Both the position numbers and the translations under genes were made by a program. A stretch of 62,779 nucleotides of DNA. It comes from Actinomycetes bacterium. Lineage in GTDB: Bacteria; Actinomycetota; Acidimicrobiia; IMCC26256; PALSA-610. Below are positions 50,149-59,367 of this stretch, in pieces. Within the stretch, counting starts at the first letter, position 1. The number at the start of each line of letters is the position of its first letter. Location: contig JANYBW010000013.1 in NCBI GenBank assembly GCA_025360585.1, positions 1 through 62,779 on the forward strand, read 5' to 3'. The notes beneath the pieces are model-generated. The model was not told the origin of the DNA. It did not search any database and worked only from the letters and a program-made list of their open reading frames with translations.

Positions 50149-51600
50149 CTACGGGAGCCGTGCGTCGCGCAACGCGCTTCGGCGTACTTTTCCAGCATCG
50201 TCGCGCAGTGGCGCGTCGACGAATTCGAAGCTCCGTGGAATTTTGTACCGAACGAGTCGATCGGCAAGAAATGCCCGAAGCTGATCCTCGGTGACACTGG
50301 CGACCGCGTGGACCAGTGCGTGAGGACGCGAGCCCAGATCCTCGTCGGGGAACCCGATGACCACGGCTGATTGGACGGCCTCGTGTTCTTCTAACGCAGA
50401 CTCGATTTCCGCTGGGTACACGTTGGCGCCGCCGACCAACAACATGTCGGTTTTGCGGTCGGAGAGATAGAGGTAGCCATCGGCATCCATCCAGCCCATG
50501 TCGCCGAGCGACTCCCAGCCACCTTCGATCGTGCGAGCTTCGGCACCGATATAGCGGTAGGTCGGCTTGGCCGGATCGGCAAAGCGCATAAACACTTCGC
50601 CGATGTCGCCCGCGGGCAGGGTTGTTCCGGATTCGTCGACGATTTTCATTTCTCCGGTTGAGGGTCGGCCCACAGACCCGCGATGGGCAAGCCATTCATT
50701 TCCGGTGATGATGGTCGCGGCTTGACCTTCGGTCCCTCCGTATAACTCAAAGATGGCAGAGGCCCCGAGCCATTCGATCCACGCGTGTTTGAGCCACGGC
50801 GGACACGGCGCCGCGAGATGCCAGACCGCGCGCAGCGACGATACGTCGTAGCTTGTACGGACGGCTTCGGGCAGCCGCCAGATGCGTTGCATCATGGTCG
50901 GCACGACGTACATCACATCGCAGCCGTGTTCTTCGATGAGTCGCAGCGTGGTTTCGGCATCGAACTTCGTCGTCATCACGACGTGCGTACCCGCGAGCAA
51001 CGCGGCGCAGCTCCACACGAAAGGGCCGTTGTGGTAGAGCGGTCCCGGCATCATCAGCGCGCCGTCTGGGTTCATCAAAAACAGTGGGACCGCGTCTGTC
51101 GCGGTGCGGCTCGGTTCGCCCGCGAGAATCAGTTTTGGCCGTCCGGTGCTGCCGCCGCTCGTCATGGCTTTCCACGGGTCGCTCATCGCGTCGGGCAACG
51201 GGTCGCCTTCGTAGTCTGCAGCATCGGGCGCCCAGCCCTCCGCTAAGCAAAGAACTCCGCCGAACGCACCGGGCTCGGCGCCGACGACCAGTTTCGAGCC
51301 GGCCAACTCGACGATCGCTTGGGCCTCACGCGGCGGTGCCATGAACGACACGGGCTGCGGAACAGCTCCAATTTTCCAACACGCGGCGATGGTCGTGAGG
51401 TATTCGATCGAGTTGCGCATAGTGACCGTGACGTAATCGCCAGAGCTGATGCCGAGCCGCAGGAACCCTCGGGCGGTGGCGGTTGCCAGTGACTCGAATT
51501 CGCTCCAAGTCACGGTGCGTGTACCGTCGGTGACTGCCAAAGCATCCGGTTTGGTGGCTGCGTGACCGCTGAGTTTTGCCGCGTACGAAATCAATGTCAT
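50149..51600 (-). CDS. AMP-dependent acyl-CoA synthetase/ligase
   Basis: A 483-residue adenylate-forming enzyme. The phosphate-binding motif is AMTSGGSTGRPKLIL (Lys near 158). A5 is ELYGGTEGQA, A7 LGDMGWMDADGYLYLSDRKTD, A8 MLLVGGANVYPAEIE, and the C-terminal catalytic Lys lies in DDAGKVRRSAL. It activates a carboxylic acid to its acyl-CoA via an acyl-AMP. It lies 79 bp upstream of the CaiB/BaiF and thiolase-like genes on the same strand, so the three may form a pathway: activation, racemisation or CoA transfer, then thiolytic step. Substrate is not deducible. Confidence 0.92.
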   Translation of the reverse strand: MTLISYAAKLSGHAATKPDALAVTDGTRTVTWSEFESLATATARGFLRLGISSGDYVTVTMRNSIEYLTTIAACWKIGAVPQPVSFMAPPREAQAIVELAGSKLVVGAEPGAFGGVLCLAEGWAPDAADYEGDPLPDAMSDPWKAMTSGGSTGRPKLILAGEPSRTATDAVPLFLMNPDGALMMPGPLYHNGPFVWSCAALLAGTHVVMTTKFDAETTLRLIEEHGCDVMYVVPTMMQRIWRLPEAVRTSYDVSSLRAVWHLAAPCPPWLKHAWIEWLGASAIFELYGGTEGQAATIITGNEWLAHRGSVGRPSTGEMKIVDESGTTLPAGDIGEVFMRFADPAKPTYRYIGAEARTIEGGWESLGDMGWMDADGYLYLSDRKTDMLLVGGANVYPAEIESALEEHEAVQSAVVIGFPDEDLGSRPHALVHAVASVTEDQLRAFLADRLVRYKIPRSFEFVDAPLRDDAGKVRRSALRDARLP

Positions 51601-51692
51601 AGGCCGACATTACGAGACAGAATGCCTGCCGTGCTTTGCATCGAGGCCGTTCGATGCGCAATGCTGGCACCTCTCTTAACGAAGGATCTTTT

Positions 51693-52172
51693 ATGGCAGA
51701 TGCACCAATGGGCGCGGGCGTGAATCAGCGCAACCAAATCAAAATGACCGAAGCAGAAATCGAAGAATTCCTGAACGGTCGTCGGGTCGCGACCATGTGC
51801 ACCGTGAATGGCGATGGCAGTGTGCACGCGGTCGCGATGTGGTACGGCTTCATCGACGGGTGCGTTGCCTTTGAGACCAAGACGAAAAGCCAAAAGGTCA
51901 AGAATTTGTTACGGAATCCGAACCTTACGATCGCTGTCGAAGACGGATTGGGCTACGAGGAACTTCGCGGCGTCACGCTCATCGGCACCGCCGAAATCAT
52001 CGAAGGCATGGACAATATGTTCCCGCTTGGAATCAGTGTCTTCGAACGGTACCAAGGCGCCTACTCCGAGGAAATGAAACCCTTCGTCGAGATCATGTTG
52101 AATAAGCGCGTCGTGGTGAAACTCAACGTGAACAAAACGATCAGCTGGGATCACGGCAAACTCGGTATGTGA
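51693..52172 (+). CDS. PPOX-class (split-barrel) F420/flavin-binding protein
   Basis: A 159-residue split beta-barrel protein. KMTEAEIEEFLNGRRVATMC, TVNGDGSVHAVAMWYGFIDG, FETKTKSQKVKNLLRNPNLT and VEDGLGYEELRGVTLIGTAE are typical of PPOX-family proteins of the F420-dependent reductase type in actinobacteria. WDHGKLGM resembles the W-x-x-x-K C-terminus. It probably reduces a substrate with F420H2 or FMNH2. ATG 51693 follows GAAGGA; the frame extends to 51636 without a better site. It diverges from the ligase gene. Confidence 0.82.
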   Translation: MADAPMGAGVNQRNQIKMTEAEIEEFLNGRRVATMCTVNGDGSVHAVAMWYGFIDGCVAFETKTKSQKVKNLLRNPNLTIAVEDGLGYEELRGVTLIGTAEIIEGMDNMFPLGISVFERYQGAYSEEMKPFVEIMLNKRVVVKLNVNKTISWDHGKLGM

Positions 52173-52319
52173 CGACGGTATCGAACGACTCGTAGAGGCG
52201 CATTTTCGGGTTTTGTGGGGATTTGCTCCTGCGTCGCATGACAATGGCGACGCCACGGTGTACGTTTCGGGCCATGTGTCGGTCATGTCGCCCAATGGTC
52301 GTTGTGATCGTCGCAGGCA

Positions 52320-52346
52320 CGATTTCGTGAACGCGATTTCGTGAAC
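52320..52346. promoter_or_regulatory. 13-bp direct repeat upstream of large surface protein
   Basis: CGATTTCGTGAAC occurs at 52320-52332 and again at 52334-52346, 19 bp before the GTG start at 52366. It may be a regulator site or simple tandem duplication in the 5'-UTR. Confidence 0.4.
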
Positions 52347-52365
52347 ACAGGTCGAGGAGATTCGC

Positions 52366-55300
52366 GTGACTCGTAGGTTGATTGCGTCGGCGGCAGGCAT
52401 CGCAGTTATTGCTGGTTCATTACTGGGGGTTTCACCGGTAGCGCACGCTCATGCGCTCGCCACCGCGGTGTCTCTGCCGTGCACGGCTTACCCCAACACT
52501 TCGCTCGCGGGCCCGACAGGAACCGCGGTTGATCTTGTGTGGCACGCCTCGGCCCTCGATACCGTCGAACCGGGCACTCGTTTTTCGCTAGTGGCTTCGA
52601 TCGACCCTGTGGCGGTACCCACGCAAAGTAGTGGATACACCGTGAACTCGATGACTGGCGTCACCACCAAGATCCCCGATCCTTCGAACGTGATCGTAAA
52701 TGGGGTCGTTGCGGTTGGCGGTTCTGCGGGTTGGAGTTCCTCGCACGCGGGTGGCATTACCACCCTGACGAACTCTTCGAGCTTTAGCGGCGGCTCCATG
52801 ATTACTCCACCTACGCTTACCTACGACATCACCGCCAACGCAATTGCGGGGCAAGCGATCGACTATCGCCTTGGTGGCGCTCCGACCTACAACGATTCGA
52901 GCAACCCATCATTCAACTTTTCCGTCAACGTCGCTTCGCCAATTGGCGCCCTCGACGTCGCGGTTAAGTGCTACGCGCCCGGCAACCCGCCGACATTGCT
53001 GCACTCGACCACAATCATTGCCCCCGATACCACAGGGCCGACCATCTCGTTTGTCGCACCGAACAACGGTGTGAGCTACGCCGTTGGCAGCGCAGTAGCA
53101 GCGAACTACGCGTGCACCGATCCTTCCGGTATCGCAACGTGCGTGGGCACTGTCGCCAATGGAGCAACGATCGACACATCATCGATCGGTCCAAAATCGT
53201 TCACAGTTTCTTCCACCGATAGCAAGGGCAACGCTTCGTCGCAGACCGTTTCGTATTCCGTCGTCAACGTGCCCGTTGTTCGCATCCATGGTGGGAGCGC
53301 AACTGAGGCCCCAGGCGCGACTGTGCCGTTTGAGATCTCTATTTCGAAACCGCCCGTTTCAGGTACCGTCGTCGTTTCGTATTCGACGGTCGATGGTTCT
53401 GCGCTGGCGGGCACCGATTTTGTTGCAGCATCGGGCACCGCGACGTTTTCGGTTGGTGGCCCCGTGACCCAAATCGTCAATGTGGCGCTCGCCAACGACA
53501 ACATTGTTGAACCATCCGAGGAATTTGCGCTGCACGTGACCAGCGTGAGCGGTGGAGCGACCGGTTCAGAATCCAACGGTCGAATTATCGATGATGATGC
53601 TTCAGGATTGTCATCGACGTGTTCGAGCGCGACTGAAGGCACCGACATTGTGTGTTCGGTGACGCTGACGCATCACATTCATCAACCAGTGGTCGTCAAC
53701 TACAGCACCGCGAACGGCACCGCTTCGGCGCCTGCGCAATACGCGAGCCGCGCGGGTGCACTGACGTTTACTCCAGGGTCGACGCTGACCCAGTCGGTCG
53801 TCGTTCCTACGACGAACAACGCGGCATGGGATGCGGCACCGTCGACCATGTTTAGTTTTACGAGTCAGCTGGGGACCGCGCCGGTAGTAACCGCGACGGC
53901 TTCGATCGTGGAAGCAAGCGTAAAACCGCAAACTTTTTCGATCGGCGATGTGACGTTGCGCGAGGGTGATCCGGGTGGTCTCAGCAACACGTATTCGGTC
54001 AAGGTGCCGTTGACGGTCGACCGCACTTCGGTCACAACGACGTCCTTTTATTACAAAACGATCGATGGCACTGCAACAAGTCCGGCGGACTTCATCGCAG
54101 TTGCTCCCAAAAAGGTCAATGTGCTTGCTGGCGGGAAACCAAAAGAAATCGCATTGAAAATCATTGCGGATTCTTTGGTCGAAAGCGATGAGACGTTTTC
54201 CATCATGCTCTTCAATCCGAGCGCGGGGGCTCGGATTGAGCGTTCTATCGGAACCGTTACGATTCAAAACGATGATGCGGTCGTGCCGGGCGGGGCCGAG
54301 GTTTCGGTCGCGGCCGTGACAACCGTCGAAGGTGATTCGGTCGGGAATCAAAACTTGACCGCGACGGTGATGTTGAGTCAACCCAAGACGGTGAACGTTT
54401 CGGTACTGCTCTACACCATTGTTGGTTCGGCCACAGCCAGTGACTTTGTTCCCAAGCTCGGAACAAAGTTGACGTTCCTTCCCGGTAGCCGCATTCGTAC
54501 CGTATCGATTCCGATCACATCGGATGTACTGGCTGAACCGAGCGAGTCATTCCTTGTGCATCTCGCAAACGTCACTGGGCCCGCAACGGTTCCGTCGCCC
54601 GATACGACTTTCACGATCATTGACAATGGCGACACGTCGATTTCGACCGCGCCCACCGGCGCCGCGGCAACGACTGCGCCGACAACGTTGGGCGGCGTCG
54701 CCCTTGCTTGGAGTGCACCTTCCACCGATGGTGGCAGCCCCGTTACTGACTATCAATTCCGCAGATCGACAGATGCTGGAGTCTCATGGACTTCATGGAC
54801 GTCGACGGGGGCCGGAACCGCTACGAATTTCACGGACGCCAATTGTGGTCGGAGTGTCGCGTGCATGTTTGAAGTACGCGCCGTGAACGCTCGAGGCACC
54901 AGCGCGGCATCGAATCAATCCTCGGCAGTCGGTCTCGACGATGGATCCACCCCACAGGTAAATCTCCGCACTCCAATCGACGGCGCGAACCGTGATGCAC
55001 AAACTGCAACAACATTCGCAGGCGACGCTGGGATCGACGCCGGTGACACCTCGACGGTCACCGTGTCGGTCTTCGACGGCACCACTGCTACGGGCACTCC
55101 ACGGGAAGTGCTGAATCCTGCCGTGATTGACGGTACGTACACGGCGGTCGCCGCAGCGCCGTATCCATCCGGCACCTATACGGCGGTCACGGCCCAATCC
55201 GATTGGACCGGAGCGGTGTCAACCACCGGGCCCACCACCTTTGAGGTCCGCAACGCGGTGTTCGTTGGGCCAGCCGGGTTGGACACCAACTCTGGATCAG

Positions 55301-56712
55301 CCAACGCGCCAAAACTTACTGTCGGCGCCGCACTATCGACGGCTGCCGCGCAAAGTCGACCCCAAGTCGCAATCGGCGCGGGCGCATATCAAACTGGCAC
55401 CGGCGCCCTAGCAGCAAGCAACGTCTCGATCCTCGGTGGCTTTGATCAATACAGCGGCTGGTCGCGTCCAGGAACTTCCGGGCGATCTGGAACCACGGAT
55501 AGCTCGTTGAGCGTGGTTTCTGGTGCTCCGCAGGCGTTCGTCGTCGACGGTGTCGTCGCAACACTCGATGGGCTCGGGGTCCGGGGTCGCAACACAGGAC
55601 TTGTGGCCGGAGCATCGGTGTACGGCGTTCGTGTGATCAATGGAGCATCGCTCACGGTGCGCAATACCGTCATCATCGCTGATGCAGGCGTCAACGGAAC
55701 CAGTGGCGCGAACGGTGTCGGTGGCGTGGGCGGCTGCAACGGTGCAAACGGCGTGGGCAATACACAAGGCAACAGCGCTTCGTGTGGTGGCGTGGGCGTC
55801 GCGGCCTCGGGTGCTGGCGGCGGCGGCGGCGCGGCTGGTGGTTTCTTTTCTTCAGGCTCGAATGGCAATGCTGGTGGCGCCGGTGGCGGTTCGACCCCGG
55901 CCGGTGGTGGGGGCGGCGGCGGTTATTGCGTCACGCCTTCGCCTGGTAATGGTGGCGGTGGTTCCGGCGGAGCTCCTGGTTCGCCCGGTGCGTCGGGAAG
56001 TGGTGGCGCGGGCGGATTCGCTCTCGCAGGTAACACCTGGGTCGGCCAAGGCGGCGGAAGCGGCGGATCTGGTACGTCTGGATACGGTGGTGGCGGCGGC
56101 GGCGGTGGCGGCGGTACCTATTGCGCCGGTGGAGCCGATGGCGGCCGCGGTGCTGCGGGTGGCAGCGGTGGAACCGGTGGAACCGGTGGAGGTGGTGGTA
56201 CCGCTGGTGGTGGTTCGTTTGCCATCTATGCGTTCAACGCAACCGTGACCACGATCGCGAACTCGGGTGTGTCGCTCACCGCAGGTGCTGGCGGCTCCGG
56301 TGGATCTGGCGGCTCCGGTGGATCTGGCGGAGTGGGTGGGTCCGGCGGTAATGGCCTCACCCAAAGCAAAGGCGGCAACGGCGGTTCCGGAGGTGGCGCA
56401 GCGGGTGGCGGCGGCGGTGCCGGTGGCGGGGCCGGGCAGGCTGGTCCATCCGTGGCGCTATGGCATGGTGGCAGTGGCACTGCATCCGTTGGTGCTGCGA
56501 CGAACGCAGTTCACGCGGGCAATGCGGCTTCGAGCGCTCCCGGTGCCGGCGGTAATGGCGGCGTTGCGGGAGTCGGCGGTGCACCAATCTCCACAACCGG
56601 AGGGGTCTTCGGCGGAGGCAACGGCGTCGCTGGTCTTGGAGGAGGAGCGGGAGGTAACGGTAGTAGCGGATTCGCGTGTGCGGTACACAACGCGGGGGTT
56701 TGCACCCCGTAA
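52366..56712 (+). CDS. Large secreted Calx-beta / glycine-rich surface protein
   Basis: A 1448-residue exported protein. A signal peptide (LIASAAGIAVIAGSLLGV ... AHAHA) is followed by a jelly-roll-like region (to about 300). At least three Calx-beta repeats follow, starting near 303, 523 and 645; each has an EG.. start, TVDGSA..GTDF / TIDGTAT.PADF and an EPSEEF / ESDETF turn that would bind Ca2+. A fibronectin-III domain lies near 765-850 and a beta-helix-like segment (FVGPAGLDTNSGSANAPKLT) near 965-1110. A PE-PGRS-like tail (about 1112-1448) is rich in GGAGG and GGSGG. No LPxTG or C-terminal TM is seen; two Cys are near the end. The likely role is adhesion or surface structure. Start is GTG after GAGGAG. 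Confidence 0.88.
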   Translation: MTRRLIASAAGIAVIAGSLLGVSPVAHAHALATAVSLPCTAYPNTSLAGPTGTAVDLVWHASALDTVEPGTRFSLVASIDPVAVPTQSSGYTVNSMTGVTTKIPDPSNVIVNGVVAVGGSAGWSSSHAGGITTLTNSSSFSGGSMITPPTLTYDITANAIAGQAIDYRLGGAPTYNDSSNPSFNFSVNVASPIGALDVAVKCYAPGNPPTLLHSTTIIAPDTTGPTISFVAPNNGVSYAVGSAVAANYACTDPSGIATCVGTVANGATIDTSSIGPKSFTVSSTDSKGNASSQTVSYSVVNVPVVRIHGGSATEAPGATVPFEISISKPPVSGTVVVSYSTVDGSALAGTDFVAASGTATFSVGGPVTQIVNVALANDNIVEPSEEFALHVTSVSGGATGSESNGRIIDDDASGLSSTCSSATEGTDIVCSVTLTHHIHQPVVVNYSTANGTASAPAQYASRAGALTFTPGSTLTQSVVVPTTNNAAWDAAPSTMFSFTSQLGTAPVVTATASIVEASVKPQTFSIGDVTLREGDPGGLSNTYSVKVPLTVDRTSVTTTSFYYKTIDGTATSPADFIAVAPKKVNVLAGGKPKEIALKIIADSLVESDETFSIMLFNPSAGARIERSIGTVTIQNDDAVVPGGAEVSVAAVTTVEGDSVGNQNLTATVMLSQPKTVNVSVLLYTIVGSATASDFVPKLGTKLTFLPGSRIRTVSIPITSDVLAEPSESFLVHLANVTGPATVPSPDTTFTIIDNGDTSISTAPTGAAATTAPTTLGGVALAWSAPSTDGGSPVTDYQFRRSTDAGVSWTSWTSTGAGTATNFTDANCGRSVACMFEVRAVNARGTSAASNQSSAVGLDDGSTPQVNLRTPIDGANRDAQTATTFAGDAGIDAGDTSTVTVSVFDGTTATGTPREVLNPAVIDGTYTAVAAAPYPSGTYTAVTAQSDWTGAVSTTGPTTFEVRNAVFVGPAGLDTNSGSANAPKLTVGAALSTAAAQSRPQVAIGAGAYQTGTGALAASNVSILGGFDQYSGWSRPGTSGRSGTTDSSLSVVSGAPQAFVVDGVVATLDGLGVRGRNTGLVAGASVYGVRVINGASLTVRNTVIIADAGVNGTSGANGVGGVGGCNGANGVGNTQGNSASCGGVGVAASGAGGGGGAAGGFFSSGSNGNAGGAGGGSTPAGGGGGGGYCVTPSPGNGGGGSGGAPGSPGASGSGGAGGFALAGNTWVGQGGGSGGSGTSGYGGGGGGGGGGTYCAGGADGGRGAAGGSGGTGGTGGGGGTAGGGSFAIYAFNATVTTIANSGVSLTAGAGGSGGSGGSGGSGGVGGSGGNGLTQSKGGNGGSGGGAAGGGGGAGGGAGQAGPSVALWHGGSGTASVGAATNAVHAGNAASSAPGAGGNGGVAGVGGAPISTTGGVFGGGNGVAGLGGGAGGNGSSGFACAVHNAGVCTP

Positions 56713-56726
56713 CGCTCAACGATCAT

Positions 56727-56759
56727 CGCCGGACGGAAGCACCGATGAGCCGTCCGGCG
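56727..56759. terminator. Hairpin between convergent surface-protein and speD genes
   Basis: CGCCGGACGG and CCGTCCGGCG form a perfect 10-bp stem with a 13-nt loop, 15 bp after the surface-protein stop. No U-tract follows on either side, so it is a probable rather than classical terminator. Confidence 0.6.
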
Positions 56760-56783
56760 GACGAGGACCGAACGCCTCCGGGC

Positions 56784-57182
56784 TTAACTGGCCGTCGCAG
56801 CGTCGGAGGCTTGCAACTCACGAAGTTCGTAGCCCTGAGGTGGGATGCCTCGGGGAAGAAGTCGCACATCAGCGATTTCGGCTTCGTACGCGGCTTTTAG
56901 TGTCCGCACGATGGCGTCCATGTCGACGGTATCTCCGCACGTGAAGAAATCCGCGGCGCAGTAGCCCATCTCCGGCCAAGTATGGACCGCGAGATGACTC
57001 TCGGCGATTACCGCGATGCCCGAAATGCCAAACGGCGAAAAGCGATGCACGAACACTTCAACGAGTGTTGCTCCGCTTACGCGCACAGCTTCCCGCAATG
57101 CTCGCTCAGTGACATCCACGCTGTCGAGGTTGGTAGCACCCCAGAACTCGCAGATCATTTGTTGGCCAACACCGCCGTGCAC
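56784..57182 (-). CDS. speD: S-adenosylmethionine decarboxylase proenzyme
   Basis: A 132-residue bacterial-type AdoMet decarboxylase. The self-cleavage site is in VIAESHLAVHTWPE: the Ser after Glu becomes the pyruvoyl group, and the following His and the Cys in DFFTCGDTVD are conserved catalytic residues. It makes decarboxylated SAM for spermidine synthesis. GTG 57182 (VHGGVGQQMICEFWGA) is chosen because GAGG lies at good spacing and the length fits the family; ATG 57158 would remove a conserved strand. No spermidine synthase gene is adjacent. It lies 196 bp downstream of mutM on the same strand. Confidence 0.92.
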   Translation of the reverse strand: MHGGVGQQMICEFWGATNLDSVDVTERALREAVRVSGATLVEVFVHRFSPFGISGIAVIAESHLAVHTWPEMGYCAADFFTCGDTVDMDAIVRTLKAAYEAEIADVRLLPRGIPPQGYELRELQASDAATAS

Positions 57183-57378
57183 CGTATGAAAACCTCGTAA
57201 ATCGTGGACAGAATTCGAATCGCTGAACCTAGCGAAGTTGTGCAGTGTCGCTCGTACGTGGGCATACGGAGCCACCCCCAACCCTGGATGGCCTTTCCCG
57301 GAGCTTTTCGTGCGGAATCCGCAACTCTGCGCCCACCAGAATTCCCGACAGCGGATTCCGAGCCAGCCTTGCCGGCCT

Positions 57379-58182
57379 TCAGGATCGCTGGCAGACTGGG
57401 CAAAACGTTGTGGTGCGGGCATCGAGGACAGTTTTGCGCAGGATTGTTGCGCAACGATCACAGGGCTCGCCGGCCCGCCCATAGCAGCGCAGATGGTGCT
57501 GGTTCTCGCCATAATTGCCGTCGAACGTCCGGTAGTCGCGCAGGGTTGTGCCCTTGCGCCGAATCCCATCTTCGAGGACCTCACGGATCGCCGTGTGTAA
57601 CCGTGTAGCGCCGGGTTTGGTGATCGTGCGAGCTTGTGGCCGCACTCGGGCGATCCAGCAGGCTTCGTCCGCGTAGATATTGCCGACGCCCGCGACCGGA
57701 CGTTGCGACAGTAGTTGCGTCTTGATTGCTCGATTGGACGCATTCAGCGCCCGGTGAAAAACGGAAGCGTCAAAATCATTGCTCAACGGCTCCGGCCCGA
57801 GAGCGTGAAGCGTTGGCAATTGTTCGTAATGACCGTTCGCCACGACGGCGACACGTCCGAACCGACGAACGTCGGAGAACTCCAAGAACATGCCGTCGTC
57901 GAGGTGCCACCAAGCCCGCAGAAACTTGTCGTTGGTGCTGCGCTGGTCTGCGGTGCGTAACACGCCGGTCATACCCAGGTGCACGACGAGATCCTTCGCA
58001 GTGTCGAGCCTCGCGATCAGATACTTGCCCCGCCGATCGACGGCCTCGAATGTCGCACCGCGTGTGAGTTCGGCGTCGGTGAACTTGGCTGAGGCAAACG
58101 CGCCGGCGTCGACGATCATGCGCCCTACAATCCGCGGCGCCAGCGCGCGCCGAATCGTCTCAACCTCCGGCAACTCAGGCAT
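57379..58182 (-). CDS. mutM: Formamidopyrimidine-DNA glycosylase
   Basis: A 267-residue DNA repair enzyme. The mature N-terminus PELPEVETIRRAL provides Pro2 (nucleophile) and Glu3. KYLIARLDTAKDLVVHLGMT contains the conserved Lys. The helix-two-turn-helix region includes NIYADEACWIARVRPQ. The zinc finger is CYGRAGEPCDRC ... TTTFCPVCQ. It removes 8-oxoguanine and formamidopyrimidines and cuts the strand by beta/delta elimination. Full family length. It is followed by speD. Confidence 0.95.
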   Translation of the reverse strand: MPELPEVETIRRALAPRIVGRMIVDAGAFASAKFTDAELTRGATFEAVDRRGKYLIARLDTAKDLVVHLGMTGVLRTADQRSTNDKFLRAWWHLDDGMFLEFSDVRRFGRVAVVANGHYEQLPTLHALGPEPLSNDFDASVFHRALNASNRAIKTQLLSQRPVAGVGNIYADEACWIARVRPQARTITKPGATRLHTAIREVLEDGIRRKGTTLRDYRTFDGNYGENQHHLRCYGRAGEPCDRCATILRKTVLDARTTTFCPVCQRS

Positions 58183-58197
58183 GCGTTTGCGCTGCGA

Positions 58198-59358
58198 CTA
58201 GATGTTGAAGATGGTGTGCATACTGGGCGATGTGGCGGCTTGACCGAGCAGCGGAAGGCGCAACCATTCTTCGACGGTGCGCAGGAATGCGTAGTGGCTC
58301 GTTGCCCCGGAAAAGATTGTTCCCGGCGTCGCTGATGGCGCGATCCAAACGTTTGGTAGCGGCGTGTACTCGTCGTACATCACCACGACCGCAGTATCGC
58401 CGGCGGTGTAGTTCGGGCCACTGAGAATCTTGCCCACCACGGTTTGCAACCAGGCGTCGCCGGTAGCGACTGAACAATCGTGCGTGTCGTTGCATAAATC
58501 GGGCACGATGTACGACAGCGTCGGCAACGCGCCCGCGTTGATGTCGTTGATCAATGCGCCTGAGGTCGCCGTTCCCAGTGGAATATCAAACTGTTGGCAA
58601 TACTGCTGATCGTTGGGGCCGACATAGTACGGCCACGGGTTGTGCTTGGTTGCGTACACCCCGCTTGATGCGTACTGACAGTTCGAGGTCATGCCTTCGA
58701 TGTAGGACTTCGCGGTTCCGCCCGATCCGATGACCTGGCGAAAAATATTATTCGCGGTGGTCTGGCAGCTCGGTGGGTCTGCGTTGGACCCTTCGCAACC
58801 TTGGGTCGCACCTGAGGTCATGGCGATGTAGTTCGGTCGCGACGGCGCCGAAGCCGCGGACCAGTTTGTGGCCGTCCCGCATTGGGCGGCTAACCCGGTC
58901 AGATACGGAGCTGTGGGATCGCCGATGACCGACGAATAGGTCTTATTTTCCATCACCACGACGACGACGTGGTTGTAGCCCGCCATCGACGCGTAATTCT
59001 TGCGACCGCACGGTGACGCGACAATTGGAAACGACCATTCGTCGAGGGCCAGGACCCCTGAGCCGTTCGCCGCTTTCGCATAAAGATGGTGGGCTCCGGC
59101 CGGAACCGTGAACGTATACGGAGCGGTCGCGTCGGTTTTCGGTGCGTTGAGATTGTCGATGGCCAGCGCAACGGTCGCCGAAGGAACGCCCGTGACCTTG
59201 ATCGTGATGTTCGTCGAGCCGTCGGGGTTCGTGGTGCCCGTCACGAGCTGCAGATGTTGCAGCGCTGAGCCGGCCGGCGGGGTTGGGCTGAGACATGCCG
59301 TTAACCCAATAGCTCCAGCGGCCAAGACGGCAATATTCCGAACGCTCAATCCACGCAT
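58198..59358 (-). CDS. Phosphoesterase-family (AcpA/PLC-like) lipoprotein
   Basis: A 386-residue exported lipoprotein with signal peptide IAVLAAGAIGLTAC (Cys at about 22). Residues about 35-110 resemble an Ig-like domain (NITIKVTGVPSATVALAIDN). The catalytic domain (about 125-386) has VVVVVMENKTYSSVIGDP (metal-binding Glu-Asn), SAPSRPNYIAMTSG (Ser/Thr nucleophile region), PDLCNDTHDCSVATGD (Asp/His ligands) and VVVMYDEYT. It is of the PF04185 type and probably an acid phosphatase or phospholipase C acting outside the cell. The final SHYAFLRTVEEWLRLP is typical of the family. It is 15 bp upstream of mutM on the same strand. Confidence 0.85.
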   Translation of the reverse strand: MRGLSVRNIAVLAAGAIGLTACLSPTPPAGSALQHLQLVTGTTNPDGSTNITIKVTGVPSATVALAIDNLNAPKTDATAPYTFTVPAGAHHLYAKAANGSGVLALDEWSFPIVASPCGRKNYASMAGYNHVVVVVMENKTYSSVIGDPTAPYLTGLAAQCGTATNWSAASAPSRPNYIAMTSGATQGCEGSNADPPSCQTTANNIFRQVIGSGGTAKSYIEGMTSNCQYASSGVYATKHNPWPYYVGPNDQQYCQQFDIPLGTATSGALINDINAGALPTLSYIVPDLCNDTHDCSVATGDAWLQTVVGKILSGPNYTAGDTAVVVMYDEYTPLPNVWIAPSATPGTIFSGATSHYAFLRTVEEWLRLPLLGQAATSPSMHTIFNI

Positions 59359-59367
59359 AAGGACTGT

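Noticed and set aside
55446-56480. Proline-, threonine- or alanine-rich frames opposite or overlapping the glycine-rich tail
   Set aside because: They arise from the GGC/GGT repeats read in other frames; the sense frame continues a signal-bearing protein with Calx-beta repeats.
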